The translations under genes and the position numbers were made by a program. Shown here piece by piece: positions 1 through 6,247 of a stretch of DNA of 26,521 nucleotides. The DNA comes from Bacillaceae bacterium UBA7792. Its GTDB lineage: Bacteria > Bacillota > Bacilli > Bacillales > Cytobacillaceae. Position 1 is the first letter of the stretch, and every line of letters starts with the position of its first letter. Location: NCBI GenBank assembly GCA_002480735.1, contig DLCS01000228.1:1-26521 (forward strand). The letters run 5' to 3'. The notes below the pieces were generated by a model. That model was not told the origin of the DNA. It worked only from the letters and a program-made list of their open reading frames with translations, and did not search any database.

Positions 1-29
1 AAATTCGGGGGTTAATCCGCTATACGGTG

Positions 30-158
30 CGAATTAAGTGGATCTTTTGCCGCATCAGGTGGCTCTTTTCCCGTGCAATACCTAAGTGGACCTCTCTATG
101 GCAAAGTTGGACCAATTTTATGTCAGAAGTGGACCAAAAACTTGTCAAAGGCGGGACA
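30..158. mobile_element. Probable terminal region of an IS21-type insertion sequence
   Basis: Five close copies of the motif AAGTGGACC (variants AAGTGGATC, AGGTGGCTC, AAGTTGGACC) begin at 36, 57, 84, 104 and 127, spaced 20-27 bp. Several are followed by CTTTT. Short repeated motifs of this kind next to the tip are typical of IS21-family ends, where they are transposase-binding sites. Read leftward, the tip would be TGTCCCGCC at about 158. To its right the tniQ remnant begins, so the element appears to have inserted into, or truncated, that gene. The body of the element (istA/istB) would lie left of the window and is not visible. Family assignment is inferred from the end structure only. Confidence 0.4.
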
Positions 159-505
159 ATCGTATGGCTGTAATCACCACAATTGCCCACTAATTTTGTT
201 TTATGCACTAAACAAATTTTAACACCCTTAATTGTCCAAATTAATAAATCGAAAGTCGTTTCAAAATTCTTTTCTTGTTCCCTATAACATAATGGACACC
301 ATTCTCTTTTTTCTTTTGTTAATCCCTTTGTTGAAATATAATAAGCACTTGAAAATGGAAGTATTGTTGTATATAAGAGATTATTTTTACCAACTAAAAA
401 TTCCATTGCGTCTATAAATTCTTTTGCTACTAAACTATCACCATTTAGATATCTACATTTTTCATTTAAACCTCCACTATTAAGCTCAGAGATTAAATAA
501 TCACT
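159..505 (-). pseudogene. TniQ-family transposition protein fragment (truncated)
   Basis: The minus-strand frame is open from about 505 to 159 and reads like an internal piece of a TniQ (TnsD-like) protein, the target-selection component of Tn7-like and Tn5053-like transposons. It shows a stretch NGDSLVAKEFIDAMEFLVGK, then LLYTTILPFS, then a zinc-finger-like WCPLCYREQ, and a downstream IKGVKICLVHKTKLVGNC. This order of Cys pairs and KICLVHKTKL is the usual TniQ pattern. There is no credible start codon with a ribosome binding site: the frame is closed by a stop at 506-508, and the internal ATG at 404-406 lies mid-domain. On the left it runs into the IS21-like end. A 20-codon minus-strand open stretch ending at 510-512 could be the tail of an upstream transposition gene, but it is too short to name. 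Likely a dead remnant. Confidence 0.6.
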
Positions 506-736
506 TTATTCAAACCTCATTGAATATGGCTTCGAGCTTAGCTTCAGCTTCAGCTAAATCACGAATCACGAAACCTTAGTGTAATACAAACCGATCATTT
601 CGACACAATAATCCGAAGAGCTTTATTTTCATTACTAGTTTTTTGAAAATAGATCGATTGATATAGGTTTTCATTTCTTTAATAGTATTTATAGTTTATA
701 GTTTTATAGAAAAATATAAAAAAATGGTAGTTTGAA

Positions 737-765
737 TTGATAAAATTTTCTGAATATGGGATAAT
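737..765 (+). promoter_or_regulatory. SigA-type promoter for the decayed secreted-protein gene
   Basis: TTGATA at 737-742 and GATAAT at 760-765 are separated by 17 bp, close to the housekeeping consensus. Transcription would start near 772, followed by an AAAGGAG ribosome binding site at 777-783 and the ATG at 796. The rest of the gap from 513 to 736 shows nothing recognisable. Confidence 0.5.
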
Positions 766-795
766 AAGGAAAATGTAAAGGAGAGTGATAATTTT

Positions 796-1753
796 ATGAA
801 AAGGTTATTTTTTTGTTTTCTAAGTTTTTCTTTGATTTTCAGTATAATGGCTCCATCTATTTCTAATGCTAGTTTAAAAGACGCCCCTCCTACCCTTCCT
901 ACCCGAGAATTACAGCTAGACGATGGAGAAGTTGAACTAAATATCTTAGAGAACCAAAGTGATGGGGTAGTTATAGAAGTTATTGGAGAGAATATGAAAG
1001 ATGTAGTTGAAATAGATTATGATACTCAATCTTTCACAGTTACAGATGAAGAAGGGAACTCTTCACTATTCATTATCCGATTTTGTTTCCCATGAAAATT
1101 AGAAACCAATTTGGTAGAGAACGTAGATTCTTTGGAGGATTTTGTTAATAATTCAGTTATTGAAGATAATTCAATTGGTGTTACAGCTGAACCCCCTCCA
1201 TTAACTGGTGCCCGTAACTATATAACAAATCCGGAAGCAAAATTAAATGTAACTGGTAAAATTAATTGGGGAAACCCAACGACTTATGTAAGAGGTGGAA
1301 TGAATGTATATGCATATAACACAACCCATACTGAATATGGTATTAAAGCAGCGAAAAAATTCCAATTTAATGCTGGAACTGCTGTCTCTGTAATAATCGG
1401 GGCAATAATAAGCTGGGTAGCTAGTCTAGGAATTGTTATAGCAATGCTTACGAGTTTAGGTGCGGTACTAGTGGATAACACTCTTAAATATGTATGGAGT
1501 CCAACTTTAAAAGTAGATCGAATTAGCAATATATAAAAGGCATTATATGTGGAGGTTGTATGACCAGGGTAACAAAAAATTGGTCTGATTATATTGTCAA
1601 TAATGATAATGGGAAGAAAGATATACAACTGACCAGTATAATGCATGGTATAATAACTGGTCGCTTTCGAAATTGGCAGACGTTGGTTATCAACAGTATA
1701 GATATATTGTTGGATTGCGAAATACAACCCCTAAAGCTTCTGAATTCAACTAA
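796..1753 (+). pseudogene. Decayed gene for a secreted protein with hydrophobic core, possibly bacteriocin-like
   Basis: The gene starts at ATG 796 behind AAAGGAG and encodes a clear signal peptide (MKRLFFCFLSFSLIFSIMAP, then a possible cleavage at SNA-S). Frame 1 is stopped by TGA at 1093-1095. Just before it, frame 2 reads LSDFVSHE, which joins naturally to frame 1 LETNLVENV after it, so two compensating indels are likely. Frame 1 continues through PPPLTGARNYITNPEAKLNV and a strongly hydrophobic stretch (AVSVIIGAIISWVASLGIVI) to a stop at 1534-1536. Protein-like sequence then resumes in frame 2 (YMWRLYDQGN), frame 3 (NWSDYIVNNDNG) and frame 2 again (TTDQYNAWYNNWSLSKLADV to EFN), ending at TAA 1751-1753. 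Several disruptions mean it is probably not functional, although 1111-1536 could be translated from TTG. Secreted, hydrophobic and next to a membrane-protein gene, it may be a bacteriocin relic. A geobacillin-26-like family is a guess from memory. Confidence 0.6.
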
Positions 1754-1782
1754 ACTAGTCTCACTAGATGGAGTGTTTAGTA

Positions 1783-2211
1783 GTGCTTAAAAGATTGATA
1801 CTCTTTAGTATTTTATTCTTTTGTATACTCGAATATTTATTGCTCTTACTCGTGATTGATAAATATGGGGATATTATGTGGATTGGTAAAATTTCAGTTT
1901 ACTTAATCATTATCATAATCCTTAATATAATACTTTTCTTACGGTCGGAAGTAAGGTTTAAGAAACTACTTCAATTAATGTCTTTACTAATCTTACTTAT
2001 CATACCTATATCGATATTTATATTTAAGCCCGATTACACAGTAGGGGAAGCTCAAAGTTTCTTAGAAGATAGGAAGCAAGATTCGTTAAAATATACACAT
2101 TTCCAAGAATACAAGAATGAGAAAGTCTATGTTTTTTATTCTAAACGAACAAAACAAAGCTATTTTTTAAATCCTTATAATGGTGATTTCGGGAATCTTA
2201 AAAGTGAATAG
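1783..2211 (+). CDS. Small membrane protein, possible immunity or partner protein
   Basis: A protein of about 142 residues read from GTG at 1783, preceded by TGGAG at 1769-1773 with 9-nt spacing. An ATG at 1768 in the same frame lies on that ribosome binding site and is less likely. Three hydrophobic membrane segments are visible, roughly residues 4-24 (LILFSILFFCILEYLLLLLV), 33-50 (ISVYLIIIIILNIILFL) and 62-79 (LMSLLILLIIPISIFIF). A soluble C-terminal part of about 60 residues follows, probably outside the membrane, with YTVGEAQSFLEDR and KEKVYVF-like strands (actual EKVYVFYSKR), loosely like a PepSY-type small domain. I do not recognise the family. It begins 30 bp after the last codon of the decayed secreted-protein gene and is probably cotranscribed with it, which suggests but does not show an immunity role. 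The frame is intact, unlike its neighbour. Confidence 0.6.
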   Translation: MLKRLILFSILFFCILEYLLLLLVIDKYGDIMWIGKISVYLIIIIILNIILFLRSEVRFKKLLQLMSLLILLIIPISIFIFKPDYTVGEAQSFLEDRKQDSLKYTHFQEYKNEKVYVFYSKRTKQSYFLNPYNGDFGNLKSE

Positions 2212-2505
2212 TTAATGGATATAATGGTCCGACCGACCAAAAGCGAAAAACATACGCTATGGAATTTGTCCAGATAACGTGACCTTGTGTTTCTAAACAC
2301 CTTATGACATGGGGCTTTGTAGGGAATTTCTTCTATTTCTTGATGTTCAATAACAGTATGGACAAACAAAGAATCATTTGATAAAGGAGTTTCCCCTATA
2401 TATTAAGGTTCAAGAACTAATTCATGGTAAACTAGAAAAGATTAATGTAAATGGGGTTCTACCAAAAAGAACAAAATAGGCATGCTATGAAAATTTAGGA
2501 AAAAA

Positions 2506-2544
2506 GCCGATATTTCCTGCACTAAGGAATTATCGGCCTTTTTT
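2506..2544 (+). terminator. Intrinsic terminator
   Basis: GCCGATA at 2506-2512 pairs with TATCGGC at 2531-2537, and TTCC pairs with GGAA inside the stem. A T-rich tract follows (CTTTTTTATT). It probably ends the transcript from the small membrane-protein gene about 300 bp upstream. An A-run on its left side could let it act in both directions. Confidence 0.7.
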
Positions 2545-2788
2545 ATTGGAAACGGGAGTTTGACGAATGTATAATTTCTATTTTTCATTATAAAAGTTTT
2601 ATAGTTTCAAAAACTTATAAAATTGCTTTTCTCAATTTATTTGTGCTAGGGGGCCAACCAAAAATGCGAAAACTTTCTTGTTCAACTAAACTGCTTCTTT
2701 AGTTTAAGTACATTTCTTCACATTTTCCATAAGTATCCGGTTTTATTTAAAGTCTTATTCCCTTAAATGGCCCGATTGTTGTGGAATA

Positions 2789-2817
2789 GGAAAAATCCTG
2801 CATATCAAAACAGGATT
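2789..2817 (-). terminator. Weak terminator-like hairpin (minus strand)
   Basis: AATCCTG at 2794-2800 pairs with CAGGATT at 2811-2817. On the minus strand the stem is followed by a short T-run (ATTTTTCC). It lies about 300 bp beyond the ssrA terminator, so it may be a backup stop or a coincidence. Confidence 0.3.
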
Positions 2818-3075
2818 CTTAATCAAACTTTATAATAAATTATCAATCTTCATTCAAAATAATTAATCTTTTTTCAAAGCCACCATTGATTCATGTTGTA
2901 ATAGGGGAAATGTTTTTTTTGTATTTCTTTAGTGGTAAATTACCCCAAAATAAAAAAATGGTAATAGGCACTAAATAAAATTAAAACTCTCGTGGCATTT
3001 TAAATGCATAAGTTTGTCACTTATACTTTTAAAGCAAAAGCATGTCACAGTGACATTTTTATGGTTTAAGTCACA

Positions 3076-3107
3076 AAATAAAAAACCACCAAATATGTAT
3101 TTGGTGG
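3076..3107 (-). terminator. ssrA intrinsic terminator sharing the tmRNA CCA end
   Basis: On the minus strand CCACCAAAT pairs with ATTTGGTGG (3086-3094 and 3099-3107) around a 4-base loop, followed by TTTTTTATTTT. The first arm includes the CCACCA of the tmRNA 3' end (mature end at 3102). The terminator stem and the mature 3' terminus therefore overlap, and 3' trimming must open or cut the hairpin. Confidence 0.8.
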
Positions 3108-3118
3108 AGACGGTGGGA

Positions 3119-3426
3119 CGTGCTCTTCCATGCTTTCGTCATGGCACTGACTATATCTTGAACCTGATGTTATCAGGCCCTTCGGCGTATTATGCGAAAC
3201 ATATATTTATCTGACTCCAGATAGGATTTCGCATCCTAGTACTACCAAGATGGCAGCCTATAAGTCGATACACGGCTGTTGGATTGCTCCACATACCGCT
3301 CGGCATTGCCTTATCGCCTTTTTTCAGGACTAATTTGCTTCTATATATATCCTTTTAGCGACTTAGGTTTCACCGATAAAGCCGAATTTTCACTTATGTG
3401 TTACCACATAAGGCGACTAAAACTTA
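3119..3426 (-). ncRNA. Group I intron (no ORF) in the tmRNA T-loop
   Basis: The 308-nt insert has group I signatures. A P1 hairpin is formed by exon CGAU plus intron UAA (CGATTAA) with TTAGTCG, placing a U-G wobble exactly at the 5' splice site. A perfect P2-like hairpin follows, CTTATGTG-GTAA-CACATAAG. P4 can form from TTCGGC and GCCGA. The conserved S element AAGATATAGTC is present near the 3' end, and its TATAGTC can pair with GACTTATA upstream to give P7. A P9-type hairpin CCATG-ACGAAAG-CATGG lies just before the terminal G at 3119. The last intron base is G and the 5' exon ends in U, as the self-splicing rule requires. It is too short for a homing endonuclease. Group I introns in tmRNA T-loops have, as I recall, been reported in some bacteria. 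I do not know if this one has. Confidence 0.85.
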
Positions 3427-3645
3427 ATCGAACCCACGTCCAAAGATATCGCCACTTAAGCGTCTACGAGTGTAGTCGATATATTCGTGTTTCGCTGAGC
3501 CATCTGCCTATCGACTGGCGCCCGGTCAGCTAGTCTGGTTATTCTCTTCCTACTTCCTCAGACGGTGGAATCCGGCGTAGCCCACTTAGAGTGAGTCCGC
3601 TACCCTACCACATGGGCGATGGAGGGGCGAACCGCTATGCGCTAA

Positions 3646-3681
3646 TTAAGCAGCAAAAGCGAAGTTGTTTTGTTGTTTGCC
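3646..3681 (-). other. tmRNA proteolysis-tag reading frame
   Basis: The resume codon is probably GGC, and the frame encodes GKQQNNFAFAA, then TAA. With the tRNA-borne alanine the appended tag would be AGKQQNNFAFAA. The Ala-Ala end is the normal ClpXP-type degron, and the sequence resembles other Bacillus tags. Confidence 0.85.
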
Positions 3682-3857
3682 AGTTATAGGCTTTGACGTT
3701 GGTACGCGGCCGATCCCCGCGACTCGCAACCTAAGCTCGAACTACCCCTGTCGAATCCGTAGCGTCCCCATGTTAGAAATGTCTGTTGTGGTTTTTCACA
3801 CAAACAAGACCTTATGGTATGAAACGGAATACTCGAATAGATGAGCTATCAGTTTGC

Positions 3858-3908
3858 GTCACGACCTCGTGACATTTATTATTATAGCACAACTTCAATC
3901 GAAATCAA
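3858..3908 (-). promoter_or_regulatory. ssrA promoter with a palindrome at the start site
   Basis: On the minus strand TTGATT (3903-3908) and TATAAT (3881-3886) are separated by 16 bp. The predicted start is near 3874, about 105 nt before the mature tmRNA 5' end, so a leader would be removed, normally by RNase P. A perfect inverted repeat GTCACGA-CC-TCGTGAC occupies 3858-3873, immediately at the start site. It could be an operator or a hairpin at the 5' end of the precursor. Confidence 0.55.
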
Positions 3909-3942
3909 TTGTAAGCTTTTGTAAAAAGACATCCAGCTTCTT

Positions 3943-4410
3943 CTACATTTTCTGTCTCTCACGGAAAGCACGCTCAATATCACGTTTTGCTTCCTTCTTT
4001 TTCAAATCCTCACGCTTGTCATACTTTTTCTTACCCTTCGCGAGTCCAATGAGAACCTTCGCATAGCCATTCTTCAAATAAAGCTTAACAGGCACAATGG
4101 AGTATCCTTCTTCCTTGGTCTCGCCAATTAACTTGTTAATTTCCTTGCGATGAAGAAGAAGCTTTCGGGTGCGAAGTGGATCATGATTGTAGCGATTTCC
4201 TTGTTCATACGGGCTAATATGCATGCCAAATAAGAAAATCTCGCCATTCTTGATTTGGGCATAGGAATCCTTCAAATTCACTCTTCCCGCACGAATCGAT
4301 TTAATTTCTGTTCCCTGAAGCACGATTCCTGCTTCAAATGTATCTTCGATAAAATAGTCGTGATACGCCTTTTTGTTTTGGGCAACCGTCTTTCCAAAGC
4401 CTTTTGGCAT
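3943..4410 (-). CDS. smpB: SsrA-binding protein SmpB
   Basis: SmpB (155 residues, usual length) binds the tRNA-like domain of tmRNA and brings it to the A site of stalled ribosomes in the cytoplasm. The conserved N-terminal block [19 protein letters not shown], then [15 protein letters not shown], the [13 protein letters not shown] block near residue 80, and the basic C-terminal tail ([20 protein letters not shown]) that mimics mRNA in the entry channel are all present. The start ATG follows an AGGGGGG ribosome binding site. The gene lies about 170 bp upstream of ssrA and points the same way. In B. subtilis it follows rnr directly; here an ISLre2 element separates the two, and smpB has its own promoter candidates. 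Confidence 0.97.
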   Translation of the reverse strand: MPKGFGKTVAQNKKAYHDYFIEDTFEAGIVLQGTEIKSIRAGRVNLKDSYAQIKNGEIFLFGMHISPYEQGNRYNHDPLRTRKLLLHRKEINKLIGETKEEGYSIVPVKLYLKNGYAKVLIGLAKGKKKYDKREDLKKKEAKRDIERAFRERQKM

Positions 4411-4437
4411 ATGTTTCCCCCCTACCTATTGTTCTAT

Positions 4438-4493
4438 ATTTTAGCAAAAAAACGATCATGTCACAAATATAGGAGAAGAAAGGTTTGAGTCAA
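4438..4493 (-). promoter_or_regulatory. Two candidate smpB promoters next to the IS end
   Basis: Minus strand: TTGTGA (4461-4466), 17 bp, TAAAAT (4438-4443) gives a near-consensus promoter about 30 bp before the smpB start. The same hexamers with the same spacing occur upstream of secG. A second pair, TTGACT (4488-4493), 16 bp, TATATT (4466-4471), lies directly beside the IS tip at 4499. Together they can explain how smpB stays expressed after being cut off from rnr. Confidence 0.5.
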
Positions 4494-4580
4494 GTATTTG
4501 TGGGCAGTTTTTTTATCCTCTAGTATTGAAAGCGATTTCATTACTTTAGGGTTCCTACTTGGTAGTTATTTTCTCTTTTT

Positions 4581-5924
4581 TTAAAAGCCAGTCAACGCCT
4601 TTAACGCCCTGTATACTGGAATATTTGCCTTGCCCTTTAAGTATATGATATTGTCCCTTGTGGCTTCGCCTATTGCCTTCCTTACCTTTCGTGTATACTT
4701 TCGCTGTGGCTTCTTTGCCTCCTTAGTTTCTGTCCATCTGTCAACTCTTCCAAATAGTGTTTTCAAAGCTAAGTTATCCAAATAGGCCACCAGTCCAGTA
4801 GTCATGGCATTTACACCTTTGTCCACCCAGCTTCGTCCATTTTTGAGCCTTTTTGCGAAGACATTCATCGTTCCCTCGGCACTTCCCATTGGCCGCATGC
4901 CTTCGATGTCAATTCCTTGTTCTTCGAGCCACTTCCGGTAGTCCCCCAGAGCCTCTGGATATTTTTCTAGCTGCCGAATCAGTTGGTCAAGACGTTCTTC
5001 CTGGTCCTTCGTCTCAAGCGTTCCAACGGCACTGTTTAGCTCCGTTAGTAGTTTTTGACCATCATGGGACGCAAGCGCCTTTTGCATTTCACGATAGCGA
5101 GGGTGTTTCCGAAGTAGGCTTTGTATATCCCGTGCCACGTGAAAGCGGTCGATTGAAAAGAATGCCCTGCCTTGAAAATGCTCCCTACAAGCCATGATCC
5201 AGCCGGCTCCATCCCCATTAATCACTAATTTATGGACAGTTGGGTCATACTCGAAATTTTCAATGAGAAAGTCCTCAAACGCCTCCCAAAAAGGTTGTTT
5301 TCCACGGTGAATAAAATGGCGTTTATCTTTTAAGCTCACTCGTTTTCCGTTGATCTCCCAGCCCTGATGAACGGCTGCGATTTTCTCTTCCTTGCCTCTT
5401 TTTCCTTTTCCTTGACGTTTAATATATAGGCCGTCTACCTCCACAAATAAGACCGGACGGTGTACAGGCTGACGCTCCTTTGGAATGCTGGTAACCTGTA
5501 ACAGGTGTTGACGTATAGCCTCGTGACTAATAACACGGTAGCCTAAAAGTGTCTCAAGCGTGTGTTCAGCCTTTCGATAGGATGGCCCTGTTATGGCAAG
5601 CTCCAGGGCTGTTTCCTCAATCAACGGACTAAAGGAACCTGTCCCCTCAAATTCCAAATATCGATCAAGGAGATGGACATATTCTGCTTTCTCTCTGTCA
5701 CGATAATAGTTTCGCTTGATCTTGATATCTCCAAATAGGCTGACGATAGTAGTCTTACGCTTATCAAGAAGGCGATAACGTTTCTTATCACGTTCCTCGG
5801 CAATCTGTTTGTCCATGTCCTCTAAAAGTGTCTTCATCACCACTGAGAAGGTTTCCTGTAATTGCCGCCAAACTAACTGCTCAATCTGTTTTAAATTCAG
5901 AAAATCTGTGTTACTCTTTATCAT
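4581..5924 (-). CDS. ISLre2-family transposase (UPF0236)
   Basis: A 447-residue transposase, full length for the ISLre2 group. The N-terminal part has KKRYRLLDKRKTTIVSLFGD, followed by the family pattern IKIKRNYYRDRE. The likely acidic catalytic residues sit in VEVDGLYIK (about residue 164), INGDGAGWI (about 238) and GSAEGTMN (about 348). The central IDRFHVARDI block and the Lys/Arg-rich C-terminal region are also typical. ATG at 5922-5924 follows AAAGGAG with 9-nt spacing. The frame is intact with no stop or shift, so the copy may be active. It reads towards smpB with no obvious terminator between them. Confidence 0.93.
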   Translation of the reverse strand: MIKSNTDFLNLKQIEQLVWRQLQETFSVVMKTLLEDMDKQIAEERDKKRYRLLDKRKTTIVSLFGDIKIKRNYYRDREKAEYVHLLDRYLEFEGTGSFSPLIEETALELAITGPSYRKAEHTLETLLGYRVISHEAIRQHLLQVTSIPKERQPVHRPVLFVEVDGLYIKRQGKGKRGKEEKIAAVHQGWEINGKRVSLKDKRHFIHRGKQPFWEAFEDFLIENFEYDPTVHKLVINGDGAGWIMACREHFQGRAFFSIDRFHVARDIQSLLRKHPRYREMQKALASHDGQKLLTELNSAVGTLETKDQEERLDQLIRQLEKYPEALGDYRKWLEEQGIDIEGMRPMGSAEGTMNVFAKRLKNGRSWVDKGVNAMTTGLVAYLDNLALKTLFGRVDRWTETKEAKKPQRKYTRKVRKAIGEATRDNIIYLKGKANIPVYRALKALTGF

Positions 5925-6036
5925 GAGGGTCTACTCCTTTGATTAGTAATCTTGTTTTGTCGACTAAGATTCTACCAAGGGGTAACCCTCTTTTCATGTT
6001 ATTTGCTTAATAAGCTACCGCGCTTTCGCTTGCTGC

Positions 6037-6084
6037 CCCCTTCATATGGTGAACGATCTATCGATCCTTCACCATATGAAGGGG
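6037..6084. repeat. 17-bp perfect inverted repeat inside the IS right end
   Basis: CCCCTTCATATGGTGAA (6037-6053) and its exact complement (6068-6084) surround a 14-base loop. It lies between the IS tip and the transposase start, where a strong hairpin in the mRNA leader could limit transposase expression from outside transcription. Such protection is known for other insertion sequences. For this one it is inference. Confidence 0.7.
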
Positions 6085-6130
6085 TTAAATTTTGCCCACA
6101 TTAATTTTACTCATACAGAAGAAAGACCGG

Positions 6131-6200
6131 TTCGCCGATATATTTATTTTTTCGTTGATAAAAATCTTTCTTCACCGATAAAACCGAAAAAGCACCGATA
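6131..6200. repeat. Four-copy motif array with exact 20-bp period
   Basis: The decamers TTCGCCGATA, TTCGTTGATA, TTCACCGATA and AGCACCGATA begin at 6131, 6151, 6171 and 6191. The ten bases between copies are T/A-rich and not conserved. The array lies between the ISLre2 right end and the rnr terminator. No coding frame explains it. Confidence 0.65.
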
Positions 6201-6216
6201 TTACCCAAACTGAACT

Positions 6217-6242
6217 CCAAAAGGAGCCAAATTCTTGGCTCC
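6217..6242 (-). terminator. rnr terminator
   Basis: GGAGCCAA (6223-6230) pairs with TTGGCTCC (6235-6242) around a 4-base loop. On the minus strand a short TTTT follows. It lies just after the rnr stop codon. The T-run is short, so termination may be partial. Confidence 0.6.
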
Positions 6243-6247
6243 CTCGC

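Larger units (their letters stand above)
2212..3075. other. Gene-free AT-rich stretch
   Basis: No convincing gene is present in about 860 bp. A plus-strand open stretch of about 40 codons ends at 2477-2479 and reads protein-like (KVQELIHGKLEKINVNGVLP), but it has no start or ribosome binding site and may be a gene relic. The stretch also contains the terminator at 2506-2544 and a weaker hairpin at 2794-2817. A short palindrome ATGTCA-CAG-TGACAT lies near 3041-3055. Base composition is markedly AT-rich compared with the genes to the right of ssrA. Confidence 0.5.
3102..3769 (-). ncRNA. ssrA: tmRNA gene (ssrA), interrupted by a group I intron
   Basis: tmRNA rescues stalled ribosomes with SmpB and tags the nascent peptide for proteolysis. 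The 5' end GGGGACG (3763-3769) pairs with CGTCTCC near the 3' end, followed by A-CCA (mature 3' end at 3102), forming the tRNA-like acceptor stem. The conserved CTACGGATTCGACAGGGG follows the 5' strand. The tag frame at 3646-3681 encodes GKQQNNFAFAA followed by TAA, a normal Bacillus-type tag. The T-stem 5' half GTGGG and loop start TTCGAT end at 3427, and the matching CCCAC half begins at 3117. Between them lie 308 extra bases. Removing 3119-3426 leaves a 360-nt RNA with a normal seven-base T-loop (TTCGATT), the usual length for Bacillus. The acceptor, tag and T-arm identity are seen directly. Splicing is inferred. Confidence 0.93.
4499..6100 (-). mobile_element. ISLre2-family insertion sequence
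   Basis: The element is about 1.6 kb, bounded by imperfect inverted repeats beginning TGTGGGCA (4499-4506) and its complement TGCCCACA (6093-6100), with further T/A-rich matching inside. It contains one intact transposase gene on the minus strand and a 17-bp perfect hairpin near its right end. I could not see a clear target-site duplication in the flanks, so the exact tips are uncertain by a few bases. It sits between rnr and smpB. Confidence 0.75.

Noticed and set aside
510..575. Short minus-strand stretch reading DLAEAEAKLEAIFNEV, perhaps the end of a transposition ATPase gene upstream of tniQ
   Set aside because: Only about 20 codons, simple Ala/Glu composition and closed by a stop upstream; too little to assign.
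1284..1727. 147-codon minus-strand frame opposite the decayed gene
   Set aside because: It is the complement of protein-like plus-strand sequence, without a ribosome binding site.
2175..2369. Minus-strand open frame of 64 codons (EEIPYKAPCHKVFRNTRSRY)
   Set aside because: It overlaps the end of the membrane-protein gene on the other strand and has no ribosome binding site. It looks like a chance or repeated non-coding reading.
3041..3055. Small palindrome ATGTCA-CAG-TGACAT followed by TTTTT as a plus-strand terminator
   Set aside because: The stem is short with a three-base loop, and no plus-strand gene ends nearby.
3014..3533. Plus-strand open frames over ssrA
   Set aside because: They are antisense to the tmRNA and intron and show no protein features.
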